DNA of 64,000 nt from NCBI GenBank assembly GCA_006384855.1, contig VCJN01000419.1, positions 1 to 64,000 on the forward strand, read 5' to 3'. A model generated the notes under the pieces. That model saw only the letters and a list, made by a program, of their open reading frames with translations, had not been told where the DNA came from and made no database searches. This document shows positions 21,826-32,975 of the stretch, piece by piece. The stretch is from Tetraselmis striata (Eukaryota; Chlorophyta; Chlorodendrophyceae; Chlorodendrales; Chlorodendraceae). Positions within the stretch are counted from its first letter, which is position 1; each line of letters starts with the position of its first letter. The translations under genes were made by a program, and so were the position numbers.

Positions 21826-22869
21826 CGCCTGGGGTGGGCAAGGCGTGTAATGTGACTCCATGAGGGCGATACGGGTACAGGTACCGTAGTGGTGAAATTG
21901 TACCGCATGTCAGCCCGCTGGGGGCATTGTAATGCTTGCGCGTGATGATAACGTGATGACAAGTAGTTGCCACTACAGGTAGTCGCCCTCTGGTAGTCGC
22001 TACTGACAATACACTACGCTTCAAAATTACGGTAAGCGAACTGTCCTCCATGGGAGTTGGTGAGCGTTTTTCGAGTATCGACGCATTACGAAAACCCTCC
22101 GAGCTGGGGACGCGGGGTGACCTGCCGGTGTTTAGAATTAGTTCGGGATGCGAAAATATCTGCTCAAATCGTAGAATTATGACGGAAACATAACCGATCT
22201 ATACCGAATTCGGACTTACGGAGTAAGAGTTGTATACGTGCTTGCCCCACCGTGTAGAGCTAGTAGCGCGCTACCACATGAAGCGGTTGCCAGGAGGTGC
22301 GCATGCTCATTACAAAACAATTCGCCGCCTACACGAGTACGTGCCTCGTGATAGGTGTAGCACTTTTGTAACGCTGATGTACGTGGGCATTATATATGAG
22401 CGGTTGGAAGGCGCGATGCGGGATCACTCGCGGTACCATGCGAGCACATCTATGGGCAGTCTGTTGCTATAGAGCCATGCCAAAGACTCCTCATGTGCTG
22501 CGCGTAGGAATGTTTTTCTGAATATTTGTGCTACTGTAAACTCGAGATGTGCGAAATTCGTGCCTCGTTTTTACATCTACATACACCGCAATGTACACGG
22601 CCAAATCAATTCAATCTAAAATATGGGGGTTGTAGCCAGCACTCCTACCCAACGTACCCCTATGTATTAGGATTGGCGCCACGCGCTTCGATTGCGCGTG
22701 AGCACAGACCCTACCCGAAGTAGGGTTTGCCATTTATTTTGAAGCGTAGTGTACCAGTAGTGCTGACCTTCGCGCGGGCGAGCAGGGGCAAGGGCAGAAT
22801 GATCACGTGCGCATGATCACGTGCGTATTTTTCGCTGCCATGTAGCATGTTTCTCGGCCCCGCCGGTGC
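21826..22869. other. Spacer, no gene recognised
   Basis: Mixed-composition DNA without a convincing frame. A 14-bp motif (ATGATCACGTGCGC) is tandemly duplicated around 22798-22826. Confidence 0.5.
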
Positions 22870-23319
22870 ACCCCGGGAATCGCGGCGACCGAGGCGGAGC
22901 ATGCTAAGTTGGCAGCGGACCGGGCGTCTTCCGCCCCAGTGCAGTGTGTTCACCGGTACTACCCTTTTGTGGTTGAGGACCGTGGCCGTCTCGGGAAGTC
23001 CGCTTTGACGGTGGTCTACATCTTCGCGGTGTTGTTGGCTGTGCGCAACTTCCCTGGCGGTCCTTCCGCCCCGACCCCATGCTTTCTTCGTGGTCAATCC
23101 GTTCAGGCACTTCGGAACTTTGCCGCCAGCCAACCTGCTGAGTTCCGCCGTCACCTGTCGCGCACACGGCGGGGGCTGTTGCAGCGGGTCTCGGCTTGCG
23201 TGCATGGTACCCTGGGCGGCATTCTCTCTGCCGGTGTGCAGATGGCCAAGTATGATGCGTGGGCTCGTGCCCATTCTGCGTCTTCTCATGTTGCTGCTTC
23301 CACCTCGCAGTCGCAGTAG
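22870..23319 (+). pseudogene. 3'-terminal fragment of a LINE (non-LTR retrotransposon) polyprotein
   Basis: The open frame ends at TAG 23317-23319. It contains EAEHAKLAADRA and then YYPFVVEDRGRLGKSAL. This layout (a Lys/Arg-rich helix followed by F-PFVVE--G and a long helical tail with LSRTRRGLLQRVSACVHGTL) is the usual C-terminus of LINE reverse-transcriptase ORFs. No reverse-transcriptase core is present upstream, so the copy is 5'-truncated. Target duplications were not found. Confidence 0.6.
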
Positions 23320-24765
23320 AGGTCCTTTCTAATTGTCCTTTTGTTTTGGTGATTTCCTGATATCGCCTTCTGCTGCTAGCTCGTGTAAGTATCAATATAT
23401 GTTTCTTGGTTATATATCACTTTAGCAGCCAAAGCGGCAAGGAGCCATAATCCTTGCCACTGTACATGTATGTAGGACCCCTCCCCCGCTGGAGAACCGG
23501 TGTGACTATACTGTGACGAGAATATACACCTGCCCACATAACTTTTGCCACCCTTGTCAAGCATTCATTACAGACTGGCCCATTATCAGCCCTCGCCTTC
23601 GTTTCCGGCCGCGCCCTTCCGTGTGCCATACGTGAACATGACATCATGCGTGGAGGCAGCCCAAAATGGCGTTTGTTTTGCTCTCATTGTAAGAGACATA
23701 CGTGTGCGTGATATTATCCATTATGGCGGTTATAGCAATGAATTTGATAACCCAATATCATAAGGGCACGATTTTTTCAAGCACGTAGATGCGATCTATT
23801 TGTGCGGCTGCACGCCAAGAGTTAGCTCTATCATCGTGAAACACATTAACAAATGCGAGCCCTCCCCGCCGTCGGCATACAAGCAAGTTAGCAGTAGTTC
23901 CCGCAAAACGGCCAATATTATTAAGGCATGCTCCAAATAAACCAGCCCCCCTACAGTCGTTGTCCGCATTCAATGCGCCCTTAGAGCCGGGCTTCAGCCC
24001 GTACTGCGCAGGGGTGGATCCATATGGTCACATGCTACGTCATCGTCTAGGGTATGTGGTAGGGCTGGCCATGATCAATATGCTCCCCATATAGTATGCT
24101 ATTTTGCTGCGCCTACTAGCGCCCCCTTACATGGGGAAATCCGTCCACGCGGGCGGGTACATCGCATGTTCATCGGGATGCGAGTCGCGCGAGAAGCCAC
24201 TGTATTAGGGTTTGTAATAAAACCTATAAATATTTGCACCTCCCCCCACCCCCATCGGTTATGTGTCCACAAGAGGGGAACGGCATGATTAGCCTGCGCA
24301 AAGCGGAATCACGAGCGTAACTGGCAAGCCCCGGCCTCCCCTCCGCCACCTATCACATCTCAAGCCGTTCATGAGTATTTCAAGTTAACTATTACATAAA
24401 ACTGCGCCACTGTACCACTCGCCGGTCGGCGACGCCGGTGCGCTGACGTGGCGATACGGACATATACGTACTGGGCAAGACTTATTACGAGGGGGACTGT
24501 ATATGATAGGCGGAGGGCCCGATTCAAATATCGCGGGGAGCGATATTTTATGGAAAGGAATAATTCCTTTCGCGCGCGGCGCGCAGGATGTACTGTACTG
24601 AACCCGCTCCTGGGAGGGAGACGGGATGACGGAGGAACTAGAGACAAACACCAAATCCTTGCTACCTACCTACCCGTAATGATCCTTACTACATCTCATA
24701 CTAGTGGTCGCTTGTGTTGAAATTTTATTAAATATGTCATGCACTGTTGGTTATATATTTTACCG
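23320..24765. other. Spacer, no gene recognised
   Basis: Probably begins with the 3' tail of the LINE fragment. The remainder shows no recognisable coding or RNA feature; GC content is lower than in genic parts. Confidence 0.5.
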
Positions 24766-25664
24766 CCGTCCTATCCTTACCAAATCACTACTTTGGAAAC
24801 ATGCTTTCGCGCGTACGAGAATAGCATGCAGGGATGCATCCTATCCGAACCAAATAGCGACCGTGATTGCATATCTCGCGATTTCAACGGAAATGACGCC
24901 ATCCGCGCGCGTAATGGTAGCCCCTCCTCCCCGCCGCGCCATAGGATATGGGTTGCGGCTATAAGCCCCGCATGTGCGCGTTGTGTCCGTACTCACTGAC
25001 GGTATTGCATTGCGCCGCCTACATATGTGGCAGCCGCCTACCACCATGGCGCCGCTCAGATTGGCGCACACATGGCGGGCGCGTCCGATTGCTCGCCGCC
25101 CGCCATGTGTTCATCATCGTCATCGGTAGGGATGACAACGAAGAGTTGGTCTTCTTTCTGCACGCTAGCCATGGTCCCTAGACGATAAACGGTGACTGGC
25201 TTTCGGGTTGGGGCGGTCGCCTCGACGTAATAAGCGGCTGCTGAAAACGCAGTGGACGGGTAATGGCGGCCGGGTGGTGGGTGTGCCACGGGTGAGGCGC
25301 GGGCCGAGGGTGGACAACCCGTGGGCGGTTGCAAGTTCGTTTCAGGCTACAGCTGCGAGCCGTACGATGAACGATGGACGCATGTGATGCGCCGTCCATC
25401 CTAGGCTCTTTGACGTACCGACCGTTTCGTGACCAAACAGGAAGCGCGAGTGATTTGGTCATTTGCTGAGGTCCGAACTAATGGAGCCTCGTGATTTGAC
25501 CACGGATAGTCCGAACACTCGCGATGACCAAATAGCGATTTGGTTTCCCAAATAAGTATGAGATATGGACCGTACGATTCACGAGTACTGACGTCATCAA
25601 AGATCCTATGGCCACGGTCATTGTAATGTTTGGGTTGCAGTGGTATAGGTAGTTAGGATATAGT
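24766..25664 (-). mobile_element. Terminal-inverted-repeat element, copy 2 (inverted relative to copy 1)
   Basis: Homologous along its length to 3006-3901 but in opposite orientation. The left end CCGTCCTATCCTTA (24766-24779) and the right end TTAGGATA (25653-25660) correspond to the termini of copy 1. A fragment resembling the other terminus (GATAGGACGGTGGTTAG) also occurs near 25990, perhaps from a further broken copy. Confidence 0.65.
25056..25462 (-). pseudogene. Second copy of the element ORF, frameshifted
   Basis: Starts with ATG at 25462 (MTKSLALP-W-RNGRYVKE). The continuation homologous to copy 1 is in another frame from about 25334 and ends at 25056 after SDAPAMCAPI. At least one frameshift separates them. 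Function unknown. Confidence 0.5.
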
Positions 25665-26096
25665 TCTTGCAGAAAATTAGTTAGTAATGATGCATGTTCT
25701 CTGGGTGGCATTATTTTTTGTGCAACTTCATTCTGCTGCGATGGATTATGCTAACTACTAGTGATGCGACGTTGTGCGGTCGTGCCATGCACATACTGGT
25801 AGTAGTATTGCAGCAATGCTAGAGAATATATCGTTATCAACAGCGCCAATCATTTATTGTCTCTTTGAGGTGTTGTCCCGCTCCCGCCCACTGCCCTGCT
25901 CTGTGGCAAGCATCACCAAAAAACTTATTGCAACGGCCACGGTCATTTTAACTCATGGTACATTAGTCGGGATGGCGAATTGGCTAGGACGATAGGACGG
26001 TGGTTAGTACTGCTTTTAGCGGTGGATTATTATACTGCTATGGTCGTTACTTTATTGTGAATCATCATGATGCTATTAAATGCATGATTCTGCGAA
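25665..26096. other. Spacer, no gene recognised
   Basis: No coding frame of note; only the possible broken element terminus near 25986-26003. Confidence 0.45.
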
Positions 26097-29000
26097 TGTT
26101 CTAAACTATTAGTTCCTGGGTTTTCTGCCTGTTTAGGAGCTGGCCCGGCCGGCGCCACTTCGCCACTTCGCGCGCATGTTTACGCGGCGGGGCCCGGCCG
26201 GAGGACGACCATGAGTCCACGACTGCCTTTACGGAATCACGGTGGACGCCCGGTCCACTCTCCTTTGCTAAACTTTTGGCACGCGCCATCGAGCGCAGTG
26301 CTGTCACAGCCATAAATCGCGACACTTCTGCCGCGCAGGGTGCTGGCCTTCGCCATTGTACCATGTACGCGGAGCGCAAGCGACTGAGCGTAGCTTTTGG
26401 GAGCCTCCTCGAGGAGGCCCATAAGGGTTCGTAAAGTTGCTTGATGAGAAACTGACAATCCGCCGCATGCGACGGAAATCCTCGTTCCTACGGATGGCGA
26501 CGATACGCTACTGATGATTACTCGGCAGCGAGAAGCGAACGAAGCTCGAGCGCTTCCCCACTCAGCGGAACAAGGCTAAGCCCTTCGACGAGTGCGGACC
26601 AACAGTACACCATGGCTACTCTCTCATCATGCATGGGCATGGCGCGATCGGTGCTAGCGCCCACTCGGCGGCGGGGCTGTCGGGATGCGCTCAGTTTTTT
26701 CCGCATGTTTTTCCAACATGCGCGCATATTGGTGTACATGCGCGCAATTTGGCGACTCTACGATGCTAGCGGCCAAGCCAGCGCCGAGTGGCAAATGGAT
26801 CCTACCATGCCGCGGCACTTACTCTACTGTGTTGTGCACAGTAAATCCCGACGCCGATTAGGACAGAGCCGCGGCAGAACGATAAATTAGGTGATTCTGT
26901 TCGGCCTCCCTATGACCCTCATCGTGGGCTATCTATTGTTTATTCGTGGCTGCAAAGCAACTCGTGTTCTCATGACCCCCCTTTATTTGTGAGACAACGC
27001 GCGTGTCCGCCACAACATCGACTACTGGGGTGCAGCTGGGGCGAATCGCAGTGACTTCAACTACATCGCGCGGGGTGGAGGAGGGGGAGGGGGTCGTGTA
27101 CCGTTAGTTTATGGGCACGCCCCCTCTCCTTTCATCAAAGGGTGTCAATGCCAGTTGCTACTCTATTTAACTCATCTTGAGTTCATGGATGGCGAGCTCG
27201 CTCGATTCCTGGCCTTTGGAGCCGGGGAGCGAGGGCGTTGCTGCTAATCTAAATGTGTGTCATGAAGTTGAACTTCCCGACCTGTAAATTGAGGACTAAT
27301 GTGTGTCACGGTTGTTCCATGCTCCTAAACCACAGATACAAACAAATGGGGGCTCATCATTGACCTTCGCCCCCTGAATTGCTACTGTGAAATTAGGTAA
27401 TCTTTCGTTCGAAACCCTTCTGCATTTGCTCAATATGGCGCGCCCCGGTGATTACGTGTCGCAAATGGACATGCAAGACTGGTTCTAAGCTGTTGGAATC
27501 GCTCCCAAGGATAGGGATTTTTGCATTGTTGATTTCCGCGGGGCGTTGTACCGGCTGGCTGGCCTCCCCATGGGCTGGTTGCTCTTCCCCCTAGTACTTC
27601 TGTCAATTTATCAACGTGCTTACCCGCGTTATGCGGCGTAGCCCGACGGACGCAGATGGGACGCCGGATGAGTCTTGGCGCCGCTTTATTGGGCTTCGCA
27701 TGCTACCATTGCTACATGGACGCTTTCATGCTTCTTGCTCGTTCGGTAGTTGATGCAATTTGGCAGCATGACTACATCCAACGCCACTTCCACGGCTTTG
27801 GTTTGCTGCGCAACCCCACCAAAGGGGTCTAGGGGCCAGAAACTTGTCCACCCAGGAATATTAATCGATCTCACCGGCATCCCGTTCATGCTTGCCTCGG
27901 TGGACAAATTGCTTGTAATTGCTCAAGATGCAAAGCGCCTGCTTCAACGCGCTTCTCACGGTTGTCGAAGATTGCCCGCTATAGAGGTGTTGTTCGCCGG
28001 TCTCGTGGGCAAATGCCCATTCGTGTACGTCTTATCGCCCCCGCCCGCTTTTACAGTTTTATCTGCGGAAGCTCCACGGCGTGCTCAAACGCGCGACTCC
28101 TTGTCCGGCCGTAGTGTCAAACTCACCGAGCGACCAGCTCAAACGCGACCTACAATTGTAAGTGAGCGTGTATAACCGACATAATGGTCGGCTCATCCTC
28201 ATGCCCGTCGATATTGTCTTGTTACACGCTCCTCGAGCGGGTGCCGTGTTGAATTACCACCATCACGAAGCACGTGGCGTTTGGTACGACGACGATCGCA
28301 ACGAGTAGTAAATCATTACACGTATGGAACTCAATACAAGACGTGCGTTTGCTGGTTATTGATGAGTCCTTCCTGCTACTCCCCATGCTTCAGGATTGTC
28401 ACATACGGATGCACGAGAACAACCAAGCCATTGTCAACGTGGTCGCCAACTTCCGAATCGCCGCGCCTCATGGTTGAGCTGCGCAAAACATTACACGTGA
28501 TGGATGCACACGGCATCTCCATGTGCGTCCGCTACATCCGCTCCGCGGCTAACAACTCGGCTGACCGCCTCCGTCGCGAAGTCGATCGCGACGACTGGCA
28601 ATTCAACCCGCTCCATTTCCAGTCCTTCACGACCGAATGGGGCCCGTGCCCGCTTGACCGCTTCGCAAGGTTAGAAAATGCCCAGCTCCCCGCTTCAGCG
28701 CCCGCATGCGTGACCCGCTTTGCGAGGCGGTCGATTGTCTGCATTTTCCGGATGATGATTGGCGTTGCGAACGCAAATGGTGCCCCCCCCCCTCCTCCCC
28801 CCCCCCCCCCCGGCATTTGCTTGGCAACCCCGCCATGAAACTCGAGTCCAGTGGCGCAACTGTCGTCGTTGTCGCCCACCTACTGACATGACCTCGCTTG
28901 GTATACCATCGCCTCTCGGAGCTGTGTTCCGATTGGAGTAGTAACTGGAAGCCTCACATAAACATGTTTATCCATGGCCGTACTACTGGCAGTCGCCTCC

Positions 29001-29312
29001 ATCCCATCCACTCGGAGTGCCCCGCTGGCTTGTTTTTCGTTGCTCTCCATATCTCAGCCCGTGACCCACCCGTTGGCATGCTTCGCCCGGCTTTCCTACG
29101 TAGGCAAACTAAACGTTCCTTGTGAAATGTTCTAGCCTAGTTTAAGGGGTTTCTGCCCGTTTACGGGCTATCCCGGCTAGCGCCGCAATACGCGCGTGCA
29201 TGTATGTTTGCGTGGGGTTGGCCGGATGACCACCTACCTCACGGCGGACGCCGCGGTCGTCCGCTTTGCTTTGGTGCGGTGGCACTCTCCATCGAGCGCA
29301 AGACGGCCGGCC
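26097..29312 (+). mobile_element. Decayed retroelement with terminal direct repeats, DIRS-like RT/RNase H
   Basis: Related sequences beginning TGTTCTA occur at 26097-26300 and 29128-29312 in direct orientation (shared blocks around TTTCTGCC-GTTTA and CCATCGAGCGCA), so they are terminal repeats of an old element. Between them lies a heavily mutated reverse transcriptase followed by RNase H. The domain order and a DPLCEAVDCLHFPDDDW block resemble the DIRS/PAT group of tyrosine-recombinase retroelements. No recombinase was seen, so group assignment is tentative. Confidence 0.6.
27345..29125 (+). pseudogene. Degenerate reverse transcriptase-RNase H coding region
   Basis: Recognisable blocks in changing frames with stops: WGLIIDLRPLN (about 27345), FRGALYRLAGLPMGW (about 27535-27580), YMDAFMLLARS (about 27712; the catalytic YMDD has become YMDA), then LHVMDAHGISMCVRYIRSAA and ADRLRREVDRDDWQFNPLHF (about 28490-28620), EWGPCPLDRFA and RMRDPLCEAVDCLHFPDDDW (about 28635-28765). 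The loss of an active-site Asp and the many stops show it is dead. Confidence 0.65.
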
Positions 29313-29370
29313 CTCCCCCCTCTTGTTGGCGTGTGTGCCTGCAGTAAACAGCTGGTTTTCAAAACCTGTA

Positions 29371-29501
29371 CGGGTGCCGACGCACCTTGAAGAACCTACG
29401 CATTTTTAAGAACGTGCCATGCCTTTTTCTGGCTCAAATTTATACGAAGTGATAACGACTTGTATATGGGGAACGAACTTATGAACGCTTTGCCGGCACC
29501 C
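29371..29501 (+). mobile_element. Short inverted-repeat element (131 bp)
   Basis: The left end CGGGTGCCGACGCACCTTGA is followed by AGAACC; the right end CCGGCACCC is its inverted counterpart. It is the shortest copy of the family that also occurs in introns of the coiled-coil and sialidase genes. Confidence 0.5.
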
Positions 29502-29504
29502 CGA

Positions 29505-30041
29505 TTTCTATATTTAATATTCGCGTTCCGTAACCGGAATTTTCAGCAATAATAAGCAAAACGTTCCTTCGGAAACCCCGCTGAACGTGGCTTAGCCCCG
29601 CTTTTTTCCTGATGGAAATCTCGCGCTACTTCCAGGAGTTCCAGCGCCCCCGCCCACACGCCGCCCTCGTAACCAAACCCCACACGTTCCCCCCCTAGCC
29701 CTAGAACAGGACGACTGGCAACCTCACACGCGGAACAAAACCCCACACTACAGTACTGATATCATCAGGCTCGCCGCCGCGCCGCCAACACCACCGCTCA
29801 GAAAGAGCGCCGTCGCGTAGTGATATCGGGAGCACTAGCAGCACACTATCATCGTCCAGATCAGCCCGGTAGCGTTGGATTCAGCATATCAGCTGCCGGA
29901 CTGCCCCCCTGACCTGACTGTCGTGCCCCGCACACCCGAGCTGCGTTGGTGCTGAGGGTCCCAGCACGGCGCACGGCGCAAGACGCTCTCCAGGGCACTG
30001 CATAATATTCCCCGGGGACTTCGTCGAGGGAGTTGCTCGCG
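29505..30041. other. Spacer and 5' flank of the coilin gene
   Basis: No gene recognised; the last few hundred bases are probably promoter and 5' UTR. Confidence 0.4.
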
Positions 30042-32358
30042 ATGGCGACCGCCGCCGCGCCGCCCGGCGTGTCCCCCGCGACATCGCGCTTAAATACGCA
30101 GACAGCGGGCTGTCCTATCCGCGTGCGGCTCCGCTGGGCCAGCGCGCTGGGATTGCTTGACTGCTGGGAGGAGGTCCCCACCCAATGTCGCGACGATCGG
30201 GGGGCTGTGTGCCCACCTGTTGGACGCCTTCGGCAGCGAGGCGCGATCGGAAGTCGGCAGCGGCCTGCGCCTCTGGCTGGACGGGTTCCAACTGCGGGAA
30301 AGCAGTGCCGTGCGGCTGCTGCGCGACGGCGACCTGCTGGACATCGCCCCCTGCCCAGACTCGCCCGCAGCTGGCGGGAGGACGAAGGCACTCGCGACCT
30401 TAGGGCAGCGGAGAGTTCGCGAGCCCAGCAAGCGGGTGGAGAAGACTGGCGGCCCGAGCGCCGCGAAGAGGAAGCGGGTGGTGGAGGAGCGCGGGGGAGA
30501 TGCCGAGCCAAAGTCGAAGCAGGTTCGCCAGATAGCAACAGGCGGCAAAGAGGTGCGTCTGCAGGTCCACGTATATTTGTTTATATATTCAACGGAGCGG
30601 AATACGCTGAACGAGAGGCGATCAGGGTGATAGTGGGCGGGCGACAATAACGACCCCCTTCCCTCTTCTCCCGCGAACGTCCCCTATAACAGGCTAAGGT
30701 TGCTACGAATGAGACCAAGGTAGCAAGCAACGGCGCGGCAGGCAAGAAACCCACAGCGAGCCGAAGCGCTCGCCGAAAGGCTGCTAAGCGCAGGTGCGAT
30801 GAGCCCCGATGCGCTCCACGACCTTGAACAACCCCCCCCCCCCCTCTCTGGCATCAGCTCCGCTGAGCCGGCCATGCTACCCTTGGTGCGCAGGCTGCAG
30901 CGCATGGGTGTGCTGCCCAGAAAGGCCAAGGACGCGGCGAAAAAGACAAAGAAGAAAGGGGGCAAGGCGGGCCCGCCAGGTGGGCATGGCGCCGCAAAGG
31001 CCACGCCCGCGGCAGAGCCCCCGACTGCCGCAATGGACTACATCCGCAGCGCCTCGTCGCTGGATCCCAACGGCATCGGCAAAGATGCCCCCACGTCCGC
31101 TGGGCCACGCGCCAACTTGGATGGGGCCATGATGCGCGCTGGGGCGGCGCAGCAGGGCGGGGAAGCCGCTCGTGGGGCAGCGCAGCTGGGCAGCAGCTCG
31201 CAGGAGGAGTCGTCGACATCGGGCGAGGAGGTGGAAAAGGGAGAGAAGGGGGCCTCGTCATCCGAGGAGTCATCATCAGAGGAGGAAGAATCATCATCAG
31301 AGGAGTCATCGTCGTCGGAGGAGGAGTCGTCCTCAGAGTCTAGCAGTAGCAGTGAGGAGGAGCCCGAGTCGAGCTCGTCCCGGGGGGCTGAGGCGGAGGC
31401 TGAAGGACAGGCTGTCGCCAGTGTGAGGAGGCGGCTGCCCTCGACGTCCTCAGGGCGCGAGGAGGCCGCGCACCAGGGTCGGCCAGAGCCGGAGCGCGGG
31501 TATGTGGATCGCCTCCGCGTGCACGCCACCCTGCTGGAAGCCCTCCCGTCTGTCAGCCCGGAGAGCCTGGCGCCCGGGGCGGTAGTGGCCTACCAGCTGC
31601 TGGAGCTGGGCGCCGGCGGCTGCCCGGAGGTCTCCGCCTGGCGGCTGGGCGCTGTGGGCGCGCGAGATGGCGAACCGGCGCTGGAGCTGTGGCCGCCGGC
31701 CGACGACCCCACGCTGCGGGCCGGGCCAGGTCCCGCCCGCGCCTGGGAGCTGGCGCCCAGGTGCCCGGGGGGCAGGCCGGTGGGGCCAGCTGGCGGTGAG
31801 GCGGAGGAAGACGGGGCGGAGGAAGAGGATCACTCGCCGTATGATGCCGCCGGCGATCTACTGCTTGCGGACAGCTCCTTTGTGCAGCTGCGTGTCCTGG
31901 GACGCAATGCCGCTGCGGCCTGGGCAGCCCTCAACGGGGGCGCCCCGACGCGGCCGGCGGCACCGGCCACTGGCCAGCCGGGTAGCAATCCGGCTTGGCA
32001 GACGCCGGCAAAGGCCACCCCGTCTCGAGCCAAGCTGCAGCCTCCGCGAGCCCGGCCAGGGACGCCTGCGGTGGGAGGCCCGCCCGGCGCCCCGCCCAGA
32101 GGTGGCCCGGCAGATGCGCGCGGGGGCGCGGGGCTGCCGGTGTCAGGGGGTTGGGCCTCCCTGGCAGCGGAGCTTGCGGAGCGGAAGCGCGCCCTGGCGG
32201 CTGCCCTCCCGCAGGCGGAGGCCAACGGCGGGCCGTCCCTGGGCGCCGCGGGCGTGACAACCCCAGGCGCAGTGAGGCCTCGCGGGGGCGCCAGGAGGAC
32301 GGCCATCGGCCCGTTGCTCGCCATGCTGCGCGCGGACTCTGGCGCAGACCAGCAATAG
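30042..32358 (+). CDS. Coilin homologue (Cajal-body scaffold protein)
   Basis: Exons 30042-30552, 30693-30793 and about 30892-32358, joined by GTGCGT and GTGCGA donors. Residues about 25-110 match the coilin N-terminal self-association fold (IRVRLRWASALGLLDCWEE, then LCAHLLDAFGS, LRLWLDGFQL, LLRDGDLLDIAP). A Lys/Arg-rich nuclear stretch (AAKRKRVVEE) follows, then a Ser/Glu tract (31256-31380), and at about 31530-31660 the coilin-type atypical Tudor domain (LAPGAVVAYQLLELGAGGCP, EVSAWRLGAV). The C-terminus is Gly/Arg/Pro-rich. Within exon 1 the frame changes by one base around 30165-30185, between CWEEVP and NVATIGG, with no possible intron. This is a sequencing indel in a C-rich stretch or a real mutation. 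The protein would scaffold Cajal bodies and spliceosomal RNP maturation. Confidence 0.75.
31256..31380 (+). repeat. Ser/Glu codon tract in coilin
   Basis: Repeated TCATCA/GAGGAG/TCGTCG codons encode alternating Ser and Glu runs, a likely casein-kinase-2 target region, as in the acidic serine patches of other coilins. Confidence 0.8.
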
Positions 32359-32384
32359 CGACCAGAAACCATCATTGAAAGGAG

Positions 32385-32975
32385 GTTGGGGGGGGGGGGG
32401 GGGGGGGGAGTTATGGCGGCCTGATTACACTGCATGAGCACTCCTCCAGTAGTAAAGGTTCAGTACTGCCCAGCTGAACAAATGCCACAACAAAAGAAAC
32501 GCTCCCAAGACTCGCAGGGCAGTATATAGATGATCCTACATATCTCGATCCCTTTAAAATCAAACGATTGTCGCCGTTTTCAAGATGGCGTGCTGGCCAT
32601 TCTTTGCACAGACGCCGGCGCGGACCAGCAATACTGATAAGAGAATGTTGTTGAAAACTACATCCATGCATACGTGTAAGTATGTGTTGTATATATTCTC
32701 CATCACTAGTTTGAAGTGGGGAAAGCGTGCGCCCTGGGGGCAACTGGGGGCTGTAAACGGTGTGACTTTTTAAATTACATTGAACGAGCACTACAGCGCC
32801 GCAACGTTTAAAAAAGTACTGTCTAAAAAAATTCCGCGACTCTACGTGGGCCACACTTAGAGGGCTGTTACCTACTATCTTTGCTAGATCTCTGATATTC
32901 TTTGTAAAAACTTACTACCTGTCGTTACCATATAGAGCTGGCCGGACTGACCAGTGCCCTCCCCTCCAAGGGGGT
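32385..32975. other. Convergent spacer between coilin and kinase genes
   Basis: Starts with a G run (32385-32409). TGTAA occurs at about 32752. The sequence GACGCCGGCGCGGACCAGCAATA near 32610-32633 partly repeats the coilin 3' end (CTGGCGCAGACCAGCAATAG at 32340-32359), indicating a local duplication of the gene end. No other feature. Confidence 0.45.

Noticed and set aside
26101-26750. Minus-strand ORFs at 26.1-26.75 kb as genes
   Set aside because: They overlap the terminal repeat and decayed interior of the DIRS-like element and have no recognisable motif.
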